DNA of 64,000 nt, from contig JBBMNZ010000035.1 in NCBI GenBank assembly GCA_037954325.1, positions 1,988,501-2,052,500 on the forward strand, in the 5' to 3' direction. This DNA is from Fistularia commersonii. Lineage: Eukaryota > Chordata > Actinopteri > Syngnathiformes > Fistulariidae. Each line of letters starts with the position of its first letter. The stretch's first letter is position 1. The position numbers were made by a program, and so were the translations under genes. Under the pieces are notes generated by a model. The model was not told where the DNA came from. It saw only the letters and a list, made by a program, of their open reading frames with translations, and did no database searches. Of the stretch, positions 46,570 through 61,500 are shown piece by piece.

Positions 46570-49500
46570 TCAAACGTACCACTCCCTACGGGAGATGACC
46601 GAGCCGTCCGTGTGAGAGACGTAGTCTCCGTCGGGGCCGCTATCGTAGCAGTCGTCTGACGGGTAGGAGGAGCCGTTCCTCGGCGGTTTCTGGGAATGAG
46701 GGTATCTGGGGCTCCTGGCCTGCCGAGGGCTAGAATACTGCGCGTGTTCGGCGTGGAGACCCTGCCGAGCGTTGTGGTGGCCGCTCTCCCTCATGGCCCG
46801 GGTGTAGCCGTTGGCGGGATAATCCCCTCCGCCGTAGCCGCCCTGGAGGCGGCGTTCGCGCTCGTGTTTTAGCTGGCGGTCGCCCCACTCCTCGCGGTCG
46901 TGGTCCGGACGGCGGGAGCTGCCGCCGGCCTTTGTGGGTCGGAGCTCGTGCTGGGCCTGCGCCTTCTGGAGGTCGTTGCCGCCCAGGTGCTGCTTGGCGT
47001 AGTAGCTCCCGTGGAGGGTCTGCTGCTTCCACAGGTAACAAACGCCCACCAGAGACAGCAGCAGGAGCAGGAACAAGGCCCCGCCCACGGCCCCGCCCAC
47101 TATGGAACCCAGGTTACTCTCGGGTAAGGCTTCAAGAGTAGGGGAGCTGAGAAGGATGTGGCGCTTATCGTCCACTAAGGTGGAGGAGGCAGAGCCGGTT
47201 AGGACAGGAGCAGTAATGGTGGAAGGCATGGGAGGATCTAATGGAGGGAAAGAAGGGGGAGGGCAGACACACACAGGTACACAACGTCAATGCCAACTAC
47301 ATCAGCATTTAGCTAAAGCAGGGGGGGAGGTTGACCAAACTACTGCACGTGCTACAGGGTCCGGTACGTTCTCTCGGCAGCCTCCGGTTTGCGGTTTACG
47401 AACGCGGGCGTCGTCGGATTGTTTGCGTATTTATTTTGGATGGAATCAGAGACCCCGCCGCCGCCGCCCCTCCAACAGTCTGAGACACGTGAGGATGTTA
47501 TTTTCGCAGAAACAACAATTATCTTGTCGTGTCTGGCCGCTGCGGGTCGTTCAAGGTGAACTATAGATGAATTTTAGATGATTAACATCAAATCTTTGGA
47601 TAGTGGGGGGTGTGTGTGCTGCAATAACTGGATGATAGGAAGACAAGAAGGTCTCTCATTAGGATCTCCACACCGACCCAGGAAGGGCAGGACTTGCCTT
47701 GCAGCTTCTCCGCTCTGATCCTTCCGTTAGATTTGGTAAATCGAAAAGAAAAAAGACAATACCGCTATTTCATATATTATCATTTGATATATATATATCA
47801 AATAATGAGCTCTTACTCTTAACTTGTATGAAAGCACAATAATTCATTGTGCAAGATGGAGCAAACCGAAGGCCACCAAACAGAGGGTACCGTTCACAGC
47901 AAACACAGGGAGGTGTTAGAATGAATGGATCTGTGTGCTACTGAAAAAGCAGAGTAGGATGGGAGACCCCATGCTCGCCGTGTGAGGACACGATAATCAA
48001 TAATAATTAAAAGTCCTTGGGTGGTTTCTGCTTTTTTTTCTTTCAAACTGACATTCCATGCGACTGTAGAGCCTTTACATGCAGAGTTATTGGAGTATTT
48101 TCTTGCTCCGTGCTTGTTTTTTTAAGTTGGACGTCAAGACTGAAACTGGGAGACCTGTTGAAGGTTAATGCTACCTTTGCTGGGCCGTTCAACCAAATGA
48201 CACCTTGATATAGAAGACATTCATAAAGGATATGATACACACAGAGACACGCAACACAAATGACCTGTTGGATTTGGATTTTTTTTTTCTTTTTTAAACA
48301 GAAGGAGAAAATGACTCACGCTTCTCATATCAGCTGAATATCAGCTGATTTCTCAGAAAAGTGAAACACGTTTCACTGCATTTTGTTTTTCGTTGTGAAA
48401 AGTTCAGAACAAGAAAAATAAATGTAATGTCATGCGTTCATGTTGTGTCTTTGAAAGGTTTCTGGATAAACTTGAATGGTCAAATTTGTTCTAACTTAGT
48501 GTTTAGTCAGTCTCCTGTCAACCTCTACGTGACTGATTATTGACACGGACCTGACCTCAGCTCTACTTTAGCTCCATCCCTGTGTAGGGCTCATTTAAGT
48601 ATCGTAAATATTGTATGACTGAAATTTAAGAAAAGAAACACTTGCATTCAACTGGAAAATACAGCAAACACGTCGATGCGCTTGCTGCGGGTGAAACGCA
48701 GTCATTTAAAAACGATCCATCCGGGCCAATGCTTCTACAAAGGAGTCGGAAGGGAGACTAATCTACGGGTGGATATTTACTAAAGATGGGGCTTGTTTGT
48801 CGCTTTCAGCTGGACGTGGAGGCGCACCAAACCCCTCGCTCTGTCATCTACGGGCTCTGGAATCGCGGCGCTCCGACGGAGGCGAGCGTACAGACGCGCC
48901 AGAGCGAACCCGCGGCAACGCACACCGACCGCCGCCATACCGACACGTGTAGCCTGTGTGCACGCCCGCGCAGGTCCTCTCCAAGGATGATAAAATATGG
49001 ATGATAAATAATAAATAGGAGTTGAAAAGAACTTGTTAATGTTTCATGAAACTGGGACATCATCTCACAGCGAGGCTGCGGGCTTTCGCCTCTTTACTGC
49101 AAGACACACGCAGGGGGGGGGGGGGAAATACAAACAAAGAGGGAGTGAGAGAGATGAAGGAAAAACAAAAAAAGGAGCCACGTCACGATCAGAACTTCTT
49201 TCAGAGGGAGCGCTTCCACAAACAAGGCGGGTTTTTGTCAAACTGGAGGAGTGTGCTCATCACACACACAGACGCTCACACACACACACACCTGAAGAGC
49301 CGAGACAATTATAGACGGAAGAGGCCTTAAAACAGCTGCAGACGCACGGAAACATCTGGAAGCCGAATGTCAATCGAGGCGCGTCGGCGAGCGATTGAGC
49401 GCGCTCAGTGCCGGGACGCTCAGCGAGTTGGCCGCCGTCAGTAAGAACACAATGAATGGAGCCGATGCAGTGTCACATTTCAGCTCGAAGGACGGCGTCA

Positions 49501-52464
49501 AAGGCAGCGACGCCCGCCGTGCGATGCGCGCGGGGAACAGCGGGGCGGCGGGCGTCCGCCGTGTTCCCGGTCACGTCGGCCGCTCACCTTGTATGAGAAT
49601 GCGCACGTCTCTGCTGCGGAGGTTGATGTCGTTGGCGACCTCACACCTGTAAACTCCGGAGTCGTTGCGCTGGAGGGGACGCAGGAACAGCAGCGTGCTG
49701 TTGATGATCTCCGCCCCTTCCGGCATTTCGCCATCCAATCTGAGACAAAAAAAAAAAAAATAGTGATCATAATTATCAAAAAAAAACACACACATTAAAA
49801 ATATTGATAAACACAAGGGACGAGGTCACTTATTTGCAGAGTCAGGGATTTCCCCCCCCCCCCGACATTGAAAACTCCAAAAAATGATCCCAGTTTTAGA
49901 TATTCAAACACACTAAAACCATTACCTTGCCCCCGACGGCACACAACAAAAGATGCTGACTGTTGCATGACTGACAGTCAGGAGTGTGTGACCGGGGTGA
50001 CCTCTGAGAGGATCTCACTCCGAATCCACCTGACTTGCAAACAGTGAACGGCGACCCAGTGTTTTGTAGCTTCGGAAGACTCTCAAGATTAAATGTAATG
50101 TTTTTATTTTTGGAGTGTGTTTTTCTGACACACACCTGATCCATCTGAAGTGATTGGCCGGCGGGTTTGCGTTGGCCTTGCACGTCATCTGAACATTGTC
50201 CCGGCCCACGTACCAGTCTCCGTCGTACCCCACCACTGAGATATCAGGAGCGTCTACGGCGAGAAGACAGAAACACCAGAAATAATTAGTAAGCAAGCCT
50301 CTTCTACGCTTTTTTTTTTTTTTTTAAATAACACCAGACCTGAGATAAACTGAAGAGGATTAACCAAGTTAATAAGAAAAGGATCCCGACGTCAATAAAA
50401 TGTTGTATATTCAGTACGTTTAAGTGCTATTGGCAAAACGTATGACAAGAATCAAGGTCCCTGCTCGTATTTTATGGATTGCATATGTCTGTTACTTCAC
50501 TGACATGCGAGCAGCATTTAGATGTTGTCATATTTACGGCAAATGACGGCTGGCCTAGTTTGTGCACTGTTGTTCTGCGGAGATTTGGGCCACACATGAA
50601 TGTAAGCACATCAAATATGCATTAAATGGGATGTAAAGCTTTAAAGAAACAAAATAGTACAACGTTCAGAGGCAAAGGGTTGACCTTTATGAATATTAAT
50701 CGTTTTCAAAAACGGATCAGCAATCTCAACAGGGGACTGGTATGTTTCATCTCGCGCTACATTTTCAACTGGAAAAGCTCATCTGTCAGTCGGCTTTTGT
50801 TTTTGAAAAGCGTTGCTTCCTGTCCGACCTGGCGCCGCAGAGAATGCCGCCAGAGACGGTTTGCACTGAATCCTGGATGGACTGAAATGTCGTTGTCGTG
50901 CGAAGAATCCATCCACTTTGGAGGAATTCGATTAAAAAAGGCGGTAAAAATTGAGAGTTGTTACATCATTTTTAAGACGTGAAAACTCCAGTTGCGGACC
51001 TTCTCCAAAGCCGATCGCTTTAAGAATCCAACCGGTGCGGACGGGCTCCACATTTCTGGTCTGGAAGCAACACATTAAGTGACGGCAGATCCGCATCCTC
51101 ATCAATTCTTCCTTTTACAAGCCTCGATGCCTATTAGTAACGATCACCTGTGGCCAAAGGCAAGTTCTGCAAACTCACAGACACACTCATCGTGTCACTC
51201 TGTAGCGCAGAGGGACGTTCAAGAGCCTCCACCGGTTGTCCTTGATTTCGTCTCTCACTTCTGTCATTTCTAAAAGTGAGTCGCTGATCAAGTGCTTTGT
51301 TTGAATCGATGGGTTTGAATGGGAACAGGAGGTAAGAGGGAAAGCTGTCCCTGGACCTTTCGGTATTTATCAACGAGAATTCTCCCAAGACCTCGAAACT
51401 CGACGCCGTTTGAAACGCAGACGATTTGCACCTTTTCATGACCTGCCTTCACGTTTGTGATTTGAGCGCCTGCGGCGGCGTCACCCATGAAAGCCTTAAC
51501 ACGCAGCAATATACACATGGGTAAGGAGTGTGTCTGAGGCACCCACACTGCACGTTGAGCTGGTAGGGGATCCTGAAGTCGCTCTGCAGGGCCGGGTGGC
51601 GGACGACGCAGGTGAGCGCGTGGCCCTGGACGTGCCGCGTGGGCTGCCAGAGGTAGCGCACCTGCGTGCTGGTGGTGCCGTTGACGTCGTCGAAGAGCTG
51701 CACCTCCGACTGGCCGAAGAGGTTGGACTCCCAGGACACCTCGGCGGGGGGGCGCGCCCGCTCGGCGATGCAGGTGGCCACCGCGGTTTCGTTGCCGCCG
51801 TCGATCAGGGCCGTGGAGCCCGCGGACACGTAGACCTTCGGCTCCACTTTCATTCAGAGAACGGAGAGGACACAAGACGGAAAGAAAGAAATGTCCCGTA
51901 CAACCTTTTAATGATCACTTCGTGGTGGTTATACGGCATTATTTATTGTGTCGAAAAGATACCCTTTATATTTCTAACATCAGGATAGTTTAGAGAGCTG
52001 TTTTAGGCGTGGAAATTCAAATGTGACAAACACGGATAAATTCTCCTTTCTACGTCTTATGAGAAACAACCGATAGTAAAAGAATTTGGGAAAAGGCATC
52101 ACTTATACCATATTTTAAAAAATAAATGAAATAAATATTTAAACAGTGACTAAAACAGATATCTGCTCATTATTTTCTTGACGATTTTGAAGGTGACTAA
52201 TGCTATTTTGCTTGCGGAGTTTTCACCGACAGCAACGGGTGACCTTATTAGGAGTCAAAAAACAAACCAAATAAAAAAAAATATATATATATGTAAGAAA
52301 AAAAAACCATCTTGCACACACCCACAGTTAACTGGACAGTTATTCAGCATGTATATAAAATGCTCTTTAAAAAAATAAAAAAATAAATAAAATAAAAAAA
52401 ATAAAAAAATAAAAATATATATATACACACATATATATATATTTTTTAAATGCTTGTTAAAAAA

Positions 52465-52510
<46 letters not shown>

Positions 52511-55500
52511 TTTATATACATGTATAGATACAAAAATTAAAAAAAAAGTATATATATATATATATACTTTTTTTTTTTTTAATTTTTTTTTAAAGAGCAT
52601 TTTCTAAAGAGCATTTTATATACATGCTGGATAACTGCCCAGTTAACTGTGGGTGTGTGCTAGTAGTCTACATGCTCACCAAGTACAGTGACGGTTGTGG
52701 AGGCTTGCGTGTTCCCCAGGGGAAACGTCGCCACCTTGCAGGTGTACATCCCCATATCGGTGTATCCTACGTTCTCCAGCACGATGGTGGCGTCGTGAGA
52801 GGACGGCGAGCGGAAATACAAGCGGTTTATGAACTCCGGGTTGATGGAGATGCCGTAGCGGGGGTTGTACACGGCCACCGTGATGAAGCCCGTCGGCAGG
52901 CGGCGCTCCCAGGAGCTCTGAGTCAGAGTCAGGTTGGCGCCCACTTCCACCCTGCACTCCAGCGTCACGTTCTTCCCCAGCACAGCGCTCACACTCCGGG
53001 GAACGACCACCTGGCTGCCCCACACACCTGCCCAGCAGACACACACACACACAAACTCAGCGGCGGCGGATCAGCTTGCAGGAATAATCAAAGCTCTAAA
53101 TCCCGGCACAATAACCGTTAAATACTGTTAAAATGTATTAGAAAGGTCAGATAAAGTTCGTGGACGATCCTTTTCAATTAAATTGTTTGAATAAGGGAAT
53201 GAGAAAATATAAAACAAAGCACTGACTGGGACAAAATTCATTCATTCATTATCTGGAGTGCTTGTCCTGCACATTAAGAGACACGCAACCAATCACATGT
53301 CCGGACAATTTCGGATCTCCAGTAAACCTCCTGGATGTTTTTGGACTGTGGGAGAAAATGGGGAGAACCCGGGGAAAACGTGGGAGACTCCGCACATCCA
53401 AAGTCCCCGGTTGGATCCCGAAAGCGTCAACCTGTGCACCACCATTTCACAAAATTCTCCCGATCCTCCGTTCCTTTCATTTTCTTCTTTTTGACAATTT
53501 CTGGCAGATCATTCGTGGTTGAATCGCTCTCTGTCAGCTCTTTTGTACAGGTTGTATTTTACTGTGATTCTGCGATTAATTCATTTCAGGCTACAAAAAA
53601 AATGTATGATTCGACGCCGCTGTCGGAGAATATTCAATACAAAGAAATGACGCTCACCCTGAGAATGTACGCAGAAAATAAAAGAGGAATCTTCTCTGTT
53701 ACGTAAATGCTTTTTCACCCAAATAAATGATCCACCGAACATTATCATTGTCATTGTTCGACGCAGGGACAAACCGAGGACTCTAATCTCCTAACTTTCG
53801 GCGAGGAAGGAGTATTTCTGGTGTTCTCTCGGATGTGATCTGTGAAAAGCCCGTTTCATGTCTGGAAAGGTTCTGCGCCGGACGACATCTGCGCGTCTCA
53901 AACGGGAATCAAACAGGATACCGTCACAGCGGGCGTCGGGCATTTTGACAAATAATGCGCGGCCGACTGCGAGCCCGAGCGCTCATTTGGTAAATTTGTT
54001 TCATCTCTAATATCTTTACTCCACCTGACCCACATTCGGGAGTTAAAAGCAGGCTGTCCGCATGTCCTTTATCCAAATATAACTAACCCACGCTCTCTTC
54101 TGTCACCCTGCGCTCGTCGGAAACGAGGCACATCTCAAAAAGCAGAGAACTCGGCGATTTTTTTTTTTTTTTTTGGCGGTGGGGAGGGGGGGGGGCACGC
54201 CGCCAAGGCGAGCAGAGAGACAGGGGACGGGATATGCTAACATGAGGATGACATCATCACTGAGAGGAGGAAAGAGAAAAAAAAAAAAAAAGAAGAAGGA
54301 AGAAGAGGGTGGGAGGGAGGCGGGCGCGAGCAAAGTCACGAAACCCAGCATAAATGAAAGGAAATGCATCATCAGGACTCGAGTAGGCTTAAAAAAAAAA
54401 AAAAAAAAAAACGGGAAAAAAAAAGCGAGAAAAGTGGATGAATTACGTTACGGTTTATAAAAGAAAACTAAAGTGCAAGACTGTCAAAGCATTCAAGCGG
54501 ATCACTAATTGCAACAAGCTGCTGGGGGTGGACTGGGGGCGACGTCATAAATCAAAACCTGCTGCGCTGCTTGGCAACTGACTCCAAATATTCTATTGTT
54601 GTTTTGCCAAAAACAGCCTTGTCTCTGGCCAATCTCTCGCTGAAAAGATCATGTCCTCAAATATTAGCCCGCAGAAGGAAGTGACTGCCTCTTATCAAGT
54701 ACAAACGGCTTTTTAATCCCTAATTTCGACTGACGCTTGAACGCATACTGGATTCCGGAGGGAACGTCCAGTTCTGACGGAGAGGTTTCACACCACAATA
54801 TTCATTCACAGACCACACAAATGGAAAACTCCACACTATTAGTGAAGCCGTAAATAGAAATCTTTCGGGAGCTGGGCAGCAGCATTCTGGGTTTGGGGAG
54901 TATATCTCAGTCCAGTAGCCACAGTGGATGGGCTTTAAATCTCTTACCAAAAAAAAAAAAAAAAAAAAAAAAAAATTCAAAAACAAAAGTTAATCATTAA
55001 AAAAAGACAGAAGGCAGAGGTGGAGGTCGCAGACATGAAGATGCTAAGGTTCTCTTTGGGAGTGACCAGAAAGGATAGGACCAGGAATGAGTCTATCAGA
55101 GGAACAGCACCTGTTAGATGTTTTGGAAAGAAGGTCAGAGAAGCCAGACTGAGATGGTTGGGTCGTGAACAGAGGAGGGAGAGTGAATATGTTGGTAAAT
55201 GAATGCTGGAATGGGAGCTGCCAGGCAGGAGGTCTAGAGGAGACCAAAGAGAAGATTTATGGACGTAGTGAGAGAGGATATGAAGGTAGTTGGCGTGAGA
55301 GAGGAGGATCCAGAGAATAGGGTTGGATGGAGGAGGCGGATCCCCTGAAGGAAAAAGCCGAAAGGAAAAGAAGAAGAATGAAAAAGTTTAATATTATAAG
55401 AGATTGATTGATTCATCATCTGTATATTTATGTTGCAGGCGGGCAGGTGGGGGCCGGGGCCCATACCAACTGTGACTGGGTGTGTGTTTGTGTGTGTGAT

Positions 55501-58500
55501 GGTCATTTTACAATTATTTCAAGCAAAGATGTCATGAAAAACAAAGTTTCACTGGAACGCCATCTGTGTTCGGTGCGTCACTGCTTGTGATGCTAAAATA
55601 TAACACCCGAAACCTCCGTGGCACAATATCAGATCATCTAAAAATACAATAACGCGTTCAAAATACACTTGAGTTGTCAAGACTTTTACAATTTCACACA
55701 TTTTCCCCACCAAGAGTCACCACAACTCTAATTGGCTTTCTGGACATGACAATTCTTTGAAAGCTTCACAGATAGTCATTTTCTTTTTCATTTCCTTTTT
55801 TTTGGCAGATAAATTGGTGTGCCCCTGAGCGTATGGGCCCGTCTCTATACGCTTCATTTTTTACATCAAAAGAACCCCCGTCATTACTTTGCACTCTCCC
55901 TACTCGGCTCTTCGTCTCCTCGAGGGTTGACAGGCCTGGAGGACTTTCACATCGCGGCACCAAACCTCCATCAAATGTAAATGAGGAGGAACTTGAGTGG
56001 CTGCAGAATGCGGTGCGAGTTACCGGATGTTCCGACCCACAGCAAGTGGATAAACACGACGACGGAGCCGGCAAAGCGCCGGGTTTTATTCCGTTTTGTT
56101 TTTAAAGCGAGGCGCACCGGAACGTGGGCCTTGAAACACAAACGTGCCGCTCTCATGATTAGCGACTTCTGTCAGACATCTGGCGGCCGGGAGCGAAGAT
56201 AAAGCACAATAGGGATCTGAGAATTGATATGGTTTTGTGAACCAAAAAATAAATAAATAATCATAGCCATACATTGCTGTTATTTCCATACAGGAAAGGA
56301 CAAATTAACCAAGGAGTCGGATTCTGAGTATCTTTTAAAAATTCAGGTGGAATCTCATTGTGCAGTTTGTAGATGCATTTGTGATGGTAAAAATACCCCA
56401 AAACTTGGACTGACATGAGTTACCTTTTAAAACTCCGGTGTCAGATGATGCCGTTCCATCAGGGAGTCGCTCACCTGTTGTTGCCGGGCCTTCGCCCGTC
56501 TCTATGACTCGCAGGAAGTTCACATCTTACCGACAATCTGACTCACACGACCATTTATGACCCTGAGGGTCTCAGTCTCACCCATTCACAAATCAAAAGT
56601 AGGGGGGGAGAATCTGCTTAATTGCCTCGCTCTCTTCAAATGCGCTCTCCAGGCTCCCCGAGGCATCCAGAAGGAAGGCGTTTTGAATCACGGAACAAAT
56701 AACGGCAATTAGCTGAGCTATCATCGCCGCTTGCAGTCAGACTGGAAAAATATATTCACCAGTCATGAAAGCGACCAACCACCAATATCTTACTGCTTAT
56801 TTTGTTTGTTTGGTTTCCTTCTTCACGATGGTGAGATAAGCACATCTATCATCCACTTTTACATCTACCGGCATTTGGCTTCGGCTAATTGTGTAGCCGG
56901 GCGGAAAACCTCATTTCCAAAACTTTACGTAGCGGTTGCAAAATACGTTTTAGAAATCTTAATCAAATTCGGACTGTACCAGAAATGCAAGGAATAAACA
57001 AATTATTTGAGTACTACCCGCGCAGCTCATCAGGGATTGCTGACTTTTGTTTTGACTTTAGCTCCAGAAGCTAATTTTCCTGTAATCTTCTCCAAGGGCT
57101 TTTCGCAAAACACAGATAAAGAGCTTCAAACCTGGAAGCAAGACAACCAGCATGCAGTCGCGTTATTACCATAAAACACTTGACACAAGGCAGAGGAAGA
57201 AATGAGGGGATCACAACAACAGGCAAATGCTGCAAGATCATGTACATAAAAGCAGGCCAGAGAGGAAAAAATAGAATTACTGTAAATTAGGGGGAGAAAA
57301 AAAAGAATAACTAAATCCCAGAATCCACTGCATTGATTCTTATCTCCCGTTCAACGTGCATGTTCTTCTCCAAAACAACTCAGAACGTCAAGAGTTGGAA
57401 ACACATCTCACTCTGAGCAGGTTGATGTCATTTTTTTAATTTTAATGAAAGTGTGAGTTTCATGTTTGCAACACTGATCCCTGCAAATGCATATTGCTGC
57501 TGCTTTTGGCGCGAGAGGCCGGGTCTAAACTGGACCGGTCGCTTGTCAGCCACGGCGCAACATTTGGAAACATCCAGGCACTCACACCTTCCGACAAGTT
57601 GCATCTTCACTTAACCAACTGATTTTTGACCGTTGCGGACGTGCGAAGAACGTGGACGCTCCACACGGGAAGTTACAAATCAGAATAAAAGTGAGAACCC
57701 GCTTTCGCCGTGGTTGCCAGCGCTAACCACTGCGCCATCATCTCTAGAATATAATCAATCAGCTATGGCACACAGTAATGATTACTTCTGGCGTGACGGA
57801 CCAACCTCGTCTTTAAAGAGCGAGTGCACAAGTGGAACGGGAAGCTGGGTTTACTTTAAGTATGGTTTTGTCACACCGGTTTACTTCATGGATGTACTGA
57901 ACTTGCTTATTGCTCCTGCGCATGTATGACGTACTGTTTTCAATTGCTTGAAAAATGGGCTTACAGAGGTGAGTTGTTACCATATGAATGTAGAGCGTGG
58001 AAAAAAAATCCCTTCACGACATCATCTAAGGAGGAGTGATGCCGCTCTGAAGAAAACTGGACCGCCCAAGGTTCAGCCCGCTTACGATTCTGACACTATC
58101 ATTAATTGCGCATTTACCCAAAACATGGGATCCTCAAAACAAAGGATACAGTCGCGTGATCAGGCTAGGAGGCAGAGAGCTGAGACTACGTTTAAATTAA
58201 CTGCTTAATTGCAAATTCTGTGCATGTCACCACAAATGCCTACTGGCGAGGCACTTATAGGCCCCTGTCAAAGGAATTACAGTACATCACACATATCACA
58301 CAAACACACAGTCTTACTCTCACAATGAATGCACAGCAATTGCCCTTCTGCTATAGTTTGTATTTATTGCCGTACTACATCCCATAATTGAACCCATTCC
58401 TCAAGTGCAAAACCGGTTCAGGTCTCGCAGTATTTGTCACGAACGAGGATCGACAGCGAAGTAACAGCATACTTAAAGGAAGAGAGGCGGCAATTTTTCC

Positions 58501-61500
58501 TGCACTGAATATGTAATGGAAGAGGTATAGGGACTGTATTAAATTTTTATTGGTGACATGACGACAACCTTACATAAGCATGGCCTCGTTTTCTTCAACA
58601 CAGAATTAAAAAAAAAAAAAAAAAAAACTGACGGGAATAAGGGCAAAGTCTATTTGATCTTATATGCAGCCTATCTTGACATAGCAATATGCATTTCTAC
58701 TCCGCTTTTTTGTACTCTCAAAAGGGAAATAGGGGAAAAAAAAAAAAAAGAAAATCTGCTTCAAGTTCTAGCAGTCCTTGTATGCTCAAAGAGCAGCCTC
58801 AGTTTGGTTTGCAAGTGCAACACAATGTATCTCATTCACACTCCATAGACAACAGATTATAGATATCCCAGCATCAAGGGCACGCTGCTCCCTGGTGACA
58901 GTCTGCTGCTCGCTCTTTCTTCAGTCAATACTACCTTCACATGCACCACTTACTGTATGAGGCGGCGGGTGTATTAATTAATGTGCGTCTTGCCAGAGGG
59001 CGGCGTGCACGTTAAAAAGTGGGGAATCAGAGCGTAAATTGTCATGGCGCCAGGAGTGGCAGAGCCAGCTGTGCAGGGGAAGTTCCTCAAAAGGTCCTTT
59101 CTGAGCCGTCCGCCGACCGTGGATCTACTAGCGATGCTTCCATTTGATTTACGTTTTTGGATTATTTATCACGAAAAGACCTCTGAGCTACTGTAACTCT
59201 CCACTGCCTGCATTCTAAGTACATGAAGACATAATTAGGAGCCTTGGAGAACGGCTGGTGCTTCAGAGTTCAGCTCCATTTTGCATGTCAGGGATTTTTG
59301 AACTTCTAATTGAATTTCATGGCTGCAGTGTGAAAGAATCCCACGGTAAATGTAATTAATAAAAATAAAACACCGAGCTCTGCCCGCCTGCAAAGGAAGT
59401 TTGTATTCTCTGTACTTTGCTAATTTTGTGAGTTGTTGAGTCAAAAATCTCTCGTCGATGTAAGGAACAGGACTGCAAAGCAGATATAGAGAAGACTCAG
59501 CTGTTTTGTGTACATCATGTCCACCAGGAGGTTAGAGGGTAAACACAATGTCAAGGGCGAATCCATGAAGTGGAACCTGACAAATACCAGCACTGGACTC
59601 CTGGATAAAACGCTGGCACTGATTTCAAAGTAATACCAGCAAAAACGCTTTCCAGTTTCTCATGTTTGGGACATGTTTGGGACACATCAGGATAAATGGC
59701 TGTAGTGAACACATTACAGGTCCAGTCTTTGGTTTTAACTCACCTCCAGCAAACGGGTTATTGGCAAACAAATAAAGGTGAAAAATCATCGCACTGACAG
59801 GTGACAACTTGCTTTTCATGAGCCATCAGCCTGACTAGGCTAACTTAATTCCTACAGGGTGCTGATATTTTGAATTTATCCCAAATAAATGTCAACACTT
59901 TATTATTGGATACTCAAATTCAGTACTAAAATAACCTGAGCCCCAAAGAGAAGAAGTACTTGTTATAGTGGGCCAATTTGGTACTAATCTCAACACGATA
60001 CTGAGGAACAATTCAAACATCTGGAAAAAAACAACCAACCAACCAAAACGTGTCATTAGACACCTCCGTTCGATTTCAACTGAAAATGAAAATAAGATAC
60101 GGTCTGAACGTCAAATTCCAACATCGGACAATCACCAAAGAAATGCTGAACGCCGAAACATGAAACTGAAGGGTTTCACTCGATGAGAAAGGCCTCAATA
60201 TTCCCTTTGGCAGCTGTCAGTTATCTATATAAAACACAGTGTGACAACAAACATAAAATAAATGAATTACATATACTTAACAGAAAATGACGACTTGTCA
60301 CGTTTCTATGCTGGCACACACTGATAATGTGTCTAACTGGCTAGGATGACAAATTTGAGTGACACTCGAGTCAGGCTCCGCTGCGAAACACCGAGCGTGA
60401 GAACACAATAGAAGTTCCCCTTTAAGGTCTAGATGTTATTAGGTGTGAGGGGTGTGTACATCTACTTTGCATTCAACAAAGGCACAAGGTCGAATCACTC
60501 ATTGAAATGTAGAGCGGACTTAAACGGTAGACAAATGGGCCGCTGCCTCTGCTGCTTAACTCAGCGCGGGGGGAAGTTAAGTGTGTTTAAGGATCGATTT
60601 CGGGATGCCGATATTAAACACAACATGCGGGGGCATACGCAGTGCATTAAATTCCAAACTACTTGCAAGGTGTCGGGGTCTTTGTGTCTCCAGTACTGCC
60701 TTTTTAGAGTTTTCGATCTTTATTTGGGTTCAGTCCAAAGAGAGCGATTATTGGTAGAGACGATATCATGATAGACATTTTTTTTTTTTTTTTTTTAAAA
60801 GATCTCCTTGTGTCAGCACGGCACAGATACAGTGTGTGTCCCCAGTTCAATAAGGATTGGATTACCACCACAGACGATGCCACTTACTCCACAGACATCT
60901 TGCTTCCTTTTAATCTGACCCATTGCCAGTTTATTGGCATCATTTTATTAGGTTTTGAATTAACTAAAGTGAATTTGCTCAGGAGAAAACTAATGGCAAA
61001 CATTGTATCCTGTTTCTTTTGCTCTCGAAGAACTGGAAGGCAACGGCCGGGAATAACTCAAACGACCAGCCAAGGAACCGAAAATCCTAAAACACAAAGG
61101 TTGTGTTCTAGCCACTGACAAAGTATCTCACAGTGAATTATCTGCTCAATCGTCGTCACTTCCCGTCCTTGGACTTTGTGACGCCTGGCGTAACTCTGAT
61201 GGCAGGAGCCACTGTAAAGACCCAACATAGTCCTTTAGACATGTTAATGTAGGAAGGTAGCACTGGGGGGGGCTACGGCTCCAAGTATTTGGGACAGACA
61301 GCTCTATAGAGGTAAGTGTGAGGGCGTGCACCATAACTGGTGTGTGTTTGGGAGCGAGGTGAAACAAATGGCTGAACGGGGCGACAGAGGAATGTGGCTG
61401 TAGCCTCGGTGAAAAATTAAAGAGCGTTAGAGCCAAGTTTAGAGAAGCTATGAAGGAAGGCGGGGGGACAAAAAGAAGTCACTTGCAATGTGAATGTTGA

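Noticed and set aside
46570..53027. Assignment of the nectin gene to nectin-2 on the basis of synteny with 19q13
   Set aside because: Ig3 motifs (QYAP, GYDGDWYVG), LIDGGNET and the SVISRREWYV end all fit nectin-3 better, although a paralog relationship is not excluded.
55020..55202. Open frame with VADMKMLRFSLGVTRK as a gene
   Set aside because: It is the C-terminal remnant of an RTE-like reverse transcriptase, broken downstream.
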